Shown one piece after another: positions 25,450-26,350 of a stretch of 26,350 bases of DNA. Under the pieces are notes generated by a model. The model ran no database searches. It was not told the origin of the DNA and worked only from the letters and a program-made list of their open reading frames with translations. Source of the DNA: Nocardioides sp. (GTDB lineage Bacteria; Actinomycetota; Actinomycetes; Propionibacteriales; Nocardioidaceae). The position numbers and the translations under genes are program-made. The stretch is from NCBI GenBank assembly GCA_031177735.1, contig JAPSKJ010000006.1, positions 1 to 26,350 on the forward strand, written 5' to 3'. Position 1 is the first letter of the stretch. The number at the start of each line of letters is the position of its first letter.

Positions 25450-26350
25450 TGGAGTGCCGCTACTTCGCCGCGGGGGTGTGCCGGTCGTGCACCCACCTGG
25501 AGGTGCCGTACGCCGCCCAGCTGGCTGCCAAGCAGGAGCGGGTCGCCTCGTTGCTGCCGTCGGTCGAGACGTGGCTCGAGCCGGTGACCAGTCCCGCGGA
25601 GGGCTTCCGCAACAAGGCGAAGATGGTGCTCGGCGGCTCGGCGGCCGCGCCGACGCTGGGCATCTTGGACCCGCGCGGACGCGGCGTCGACCTGCGGGAG
25701 TGCGGGCTGCACTCCCCCGGCCTGCGGGCGGCGCTGCCGGTGCTGGCGGACGCGGTCCGCACGGCCGGGCTGGTGCCCTACTCCGTGCCGGACCGCACGG
25801 GCGAGCTCAAGCACCTGCTCGTCACCGAGTCGCCCGGCGGGGAGCTCATGGTCCGCTTCGTGCTGCGCTCGCGTACGCAGCTGGACGCGCTCGCAGGTCA
25901 GGTGGACGGCCTCACGGACGCGCTCCCGGTGGCCGTCGTCTCGGCCAACCTCCAGCCCGAGCACAAGGCGATCCTGGAGGGGCCGGAGGAGGTCGTGCTC
26001 ACCGAGCAGCAGACGCTGCTCATGCGGGTCAACGGCCTGCCGCTGCACCTGCGGCCGAACTCGTTCTTCCAGACCAACACCGCGGTCGCCTCGGCGCTCT
26101 ACCGGCACGCGACGGAGCTGGTCGCCTCCGTGGCGCCTGCATCGGTCTGGGACCTGTACTGCGGCGTGGGAGGCTTCGCGCTGCACCTGGCCACACCCGG
26201 ACGGTCCGTGGTCGGCGTCGAGACCTCCCCAGACGCCGTGGCGAGCGGATCGCTGTCGGCCCTCGAGCTCGGGCTCGGCGGTGTCTCCTTCGTGGCGGGT
26301 GACGCGACGGCGTACGCCCTCGGCGCGGGCGCCGCGCCCGACCTCGTGCT
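25449..26350 (+). CDS. rlmC: 23S rRNA m5U methyltransferase, RlmC-like (3' end cut)
   Basis: Radical-independent, SAM-dependent RNA uracil-C5 methyltransferase of the RumA/RumB (TrmA-like) family. The N-terminus MECRYFAAGVCRSC aligns with E. coli RlmC (MQCALYDAGRCRSC): cysteines C3, C11 and C14, plus C85 in RECGLHSP, are placed to ligate a 4Fe-4S cluster, as in that family. Further matches are EGFRNKAKMV, GELKHLLVTES, RPNSFFQTN and the SAM-binding DLYCGVGGF. 300 codons are visible; the catalytic cysteine region near the C-terminus lies beyond the window. The ATG shares one base with the deaminase stop (TGATG). The target by homology is U747 of 23S rRNA; specificity is inferred. Confidence 0.9.
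   Translation, partial: MECRYFAAGVCRSCTHLEVPYAAQLAAKQERVASLLPSVETWLEPVTSPAEGFRNKAKMVLGGSAAAPTLGILDPRGRGVDLRECGLHSPGLRAALPVLADAVRTAGLVPYSVPDRTGELKHLLVTESPGGELMVRFVLRSRTQLDALAGQVDGLTDALPVAVVSANLQPEHKAILEGPEEVVLTEQQTLLMRVNGLPLHLRPNSFFQTNTAVASALYRHATELVASVAPASVWDLYCGVGGFALHLATPGRSVVGVETSPDAVASGSLSALELGLGGVSFVAGDATAYALGAGAAPDLV

Overview
The window comes from a GC-rich actinobacterium. The protein sequences (RpoB, RpoC, Mkl-like ATPase, class Ic aspartate aminotransferase) and the trpT-secE-nusG-rplK-rplA order fit Actinobacteria. A Nocardioides-like or other Propionibacteriales host is my best guess, but it is an inference that I could not test by search. No transposase, integrase, CRISPR array or compositional break was seen; this is core chromosome carrying an embedded lipid-import operon.

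Layout from right to left along the minus strand: tRNA-Trp, secE and nusG; rplK and rplA; an L10-type leader with an attenuator followed by rplJ and rplL; a strong terminator; an 11-gene Mce operon (mceG ATPase, two YrbE/MlaE permeases, mceA to mceF, two Mce-associated membrane proteins); then rpoB and rpoC, the latter cut by the left edge. On the plus strand at the right end, divergent from tRNA-Trp, are a class Ic aspartate aminotransferase, an adenosine-deaminase-family protein and a RlmC-like 23S rRNA methyltransferase cut by the right edge.

Two transcript styles alternate. The translation and transcription genes are separated by 36-90 nt gaps, nearly all holding a GC-rich stem-loop, and several have recognisable sigma-A-like promoters. 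The Mce genes are packed stop-to-start: most junctions are 4-nt ATGA or GTGA overlaps, with no internal hairpins. Together they should make one envelope machine: MceG energises the YrbE pair, the six MCE-domain subunits (one a lipoprotein) form the extracytoplasmic lipid conduit, and the two Mce-associated proteins are accessory.

The most unusual points are these. (1) A complete Mce importer sits between rplL and rpoB, the same interval in which Mycobacterium tuberculosis keeps the orphan Mce ATPase mkl/mceG. (2) The last protein of the operon carries a cytoplasmic J-domain-like module that lacks the HPD motif, ahead of its membrane segment. (3) Three hairpins sharing a GTACGCCG-type core lie after nusG, rplA and rpoB. 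(4) The RpoB rifampicin region has non-consensus residues. (5) The deaminase has Thr in place of the Asp that contacts the nucleoside 5'-OH in classical adenosine deaminase.
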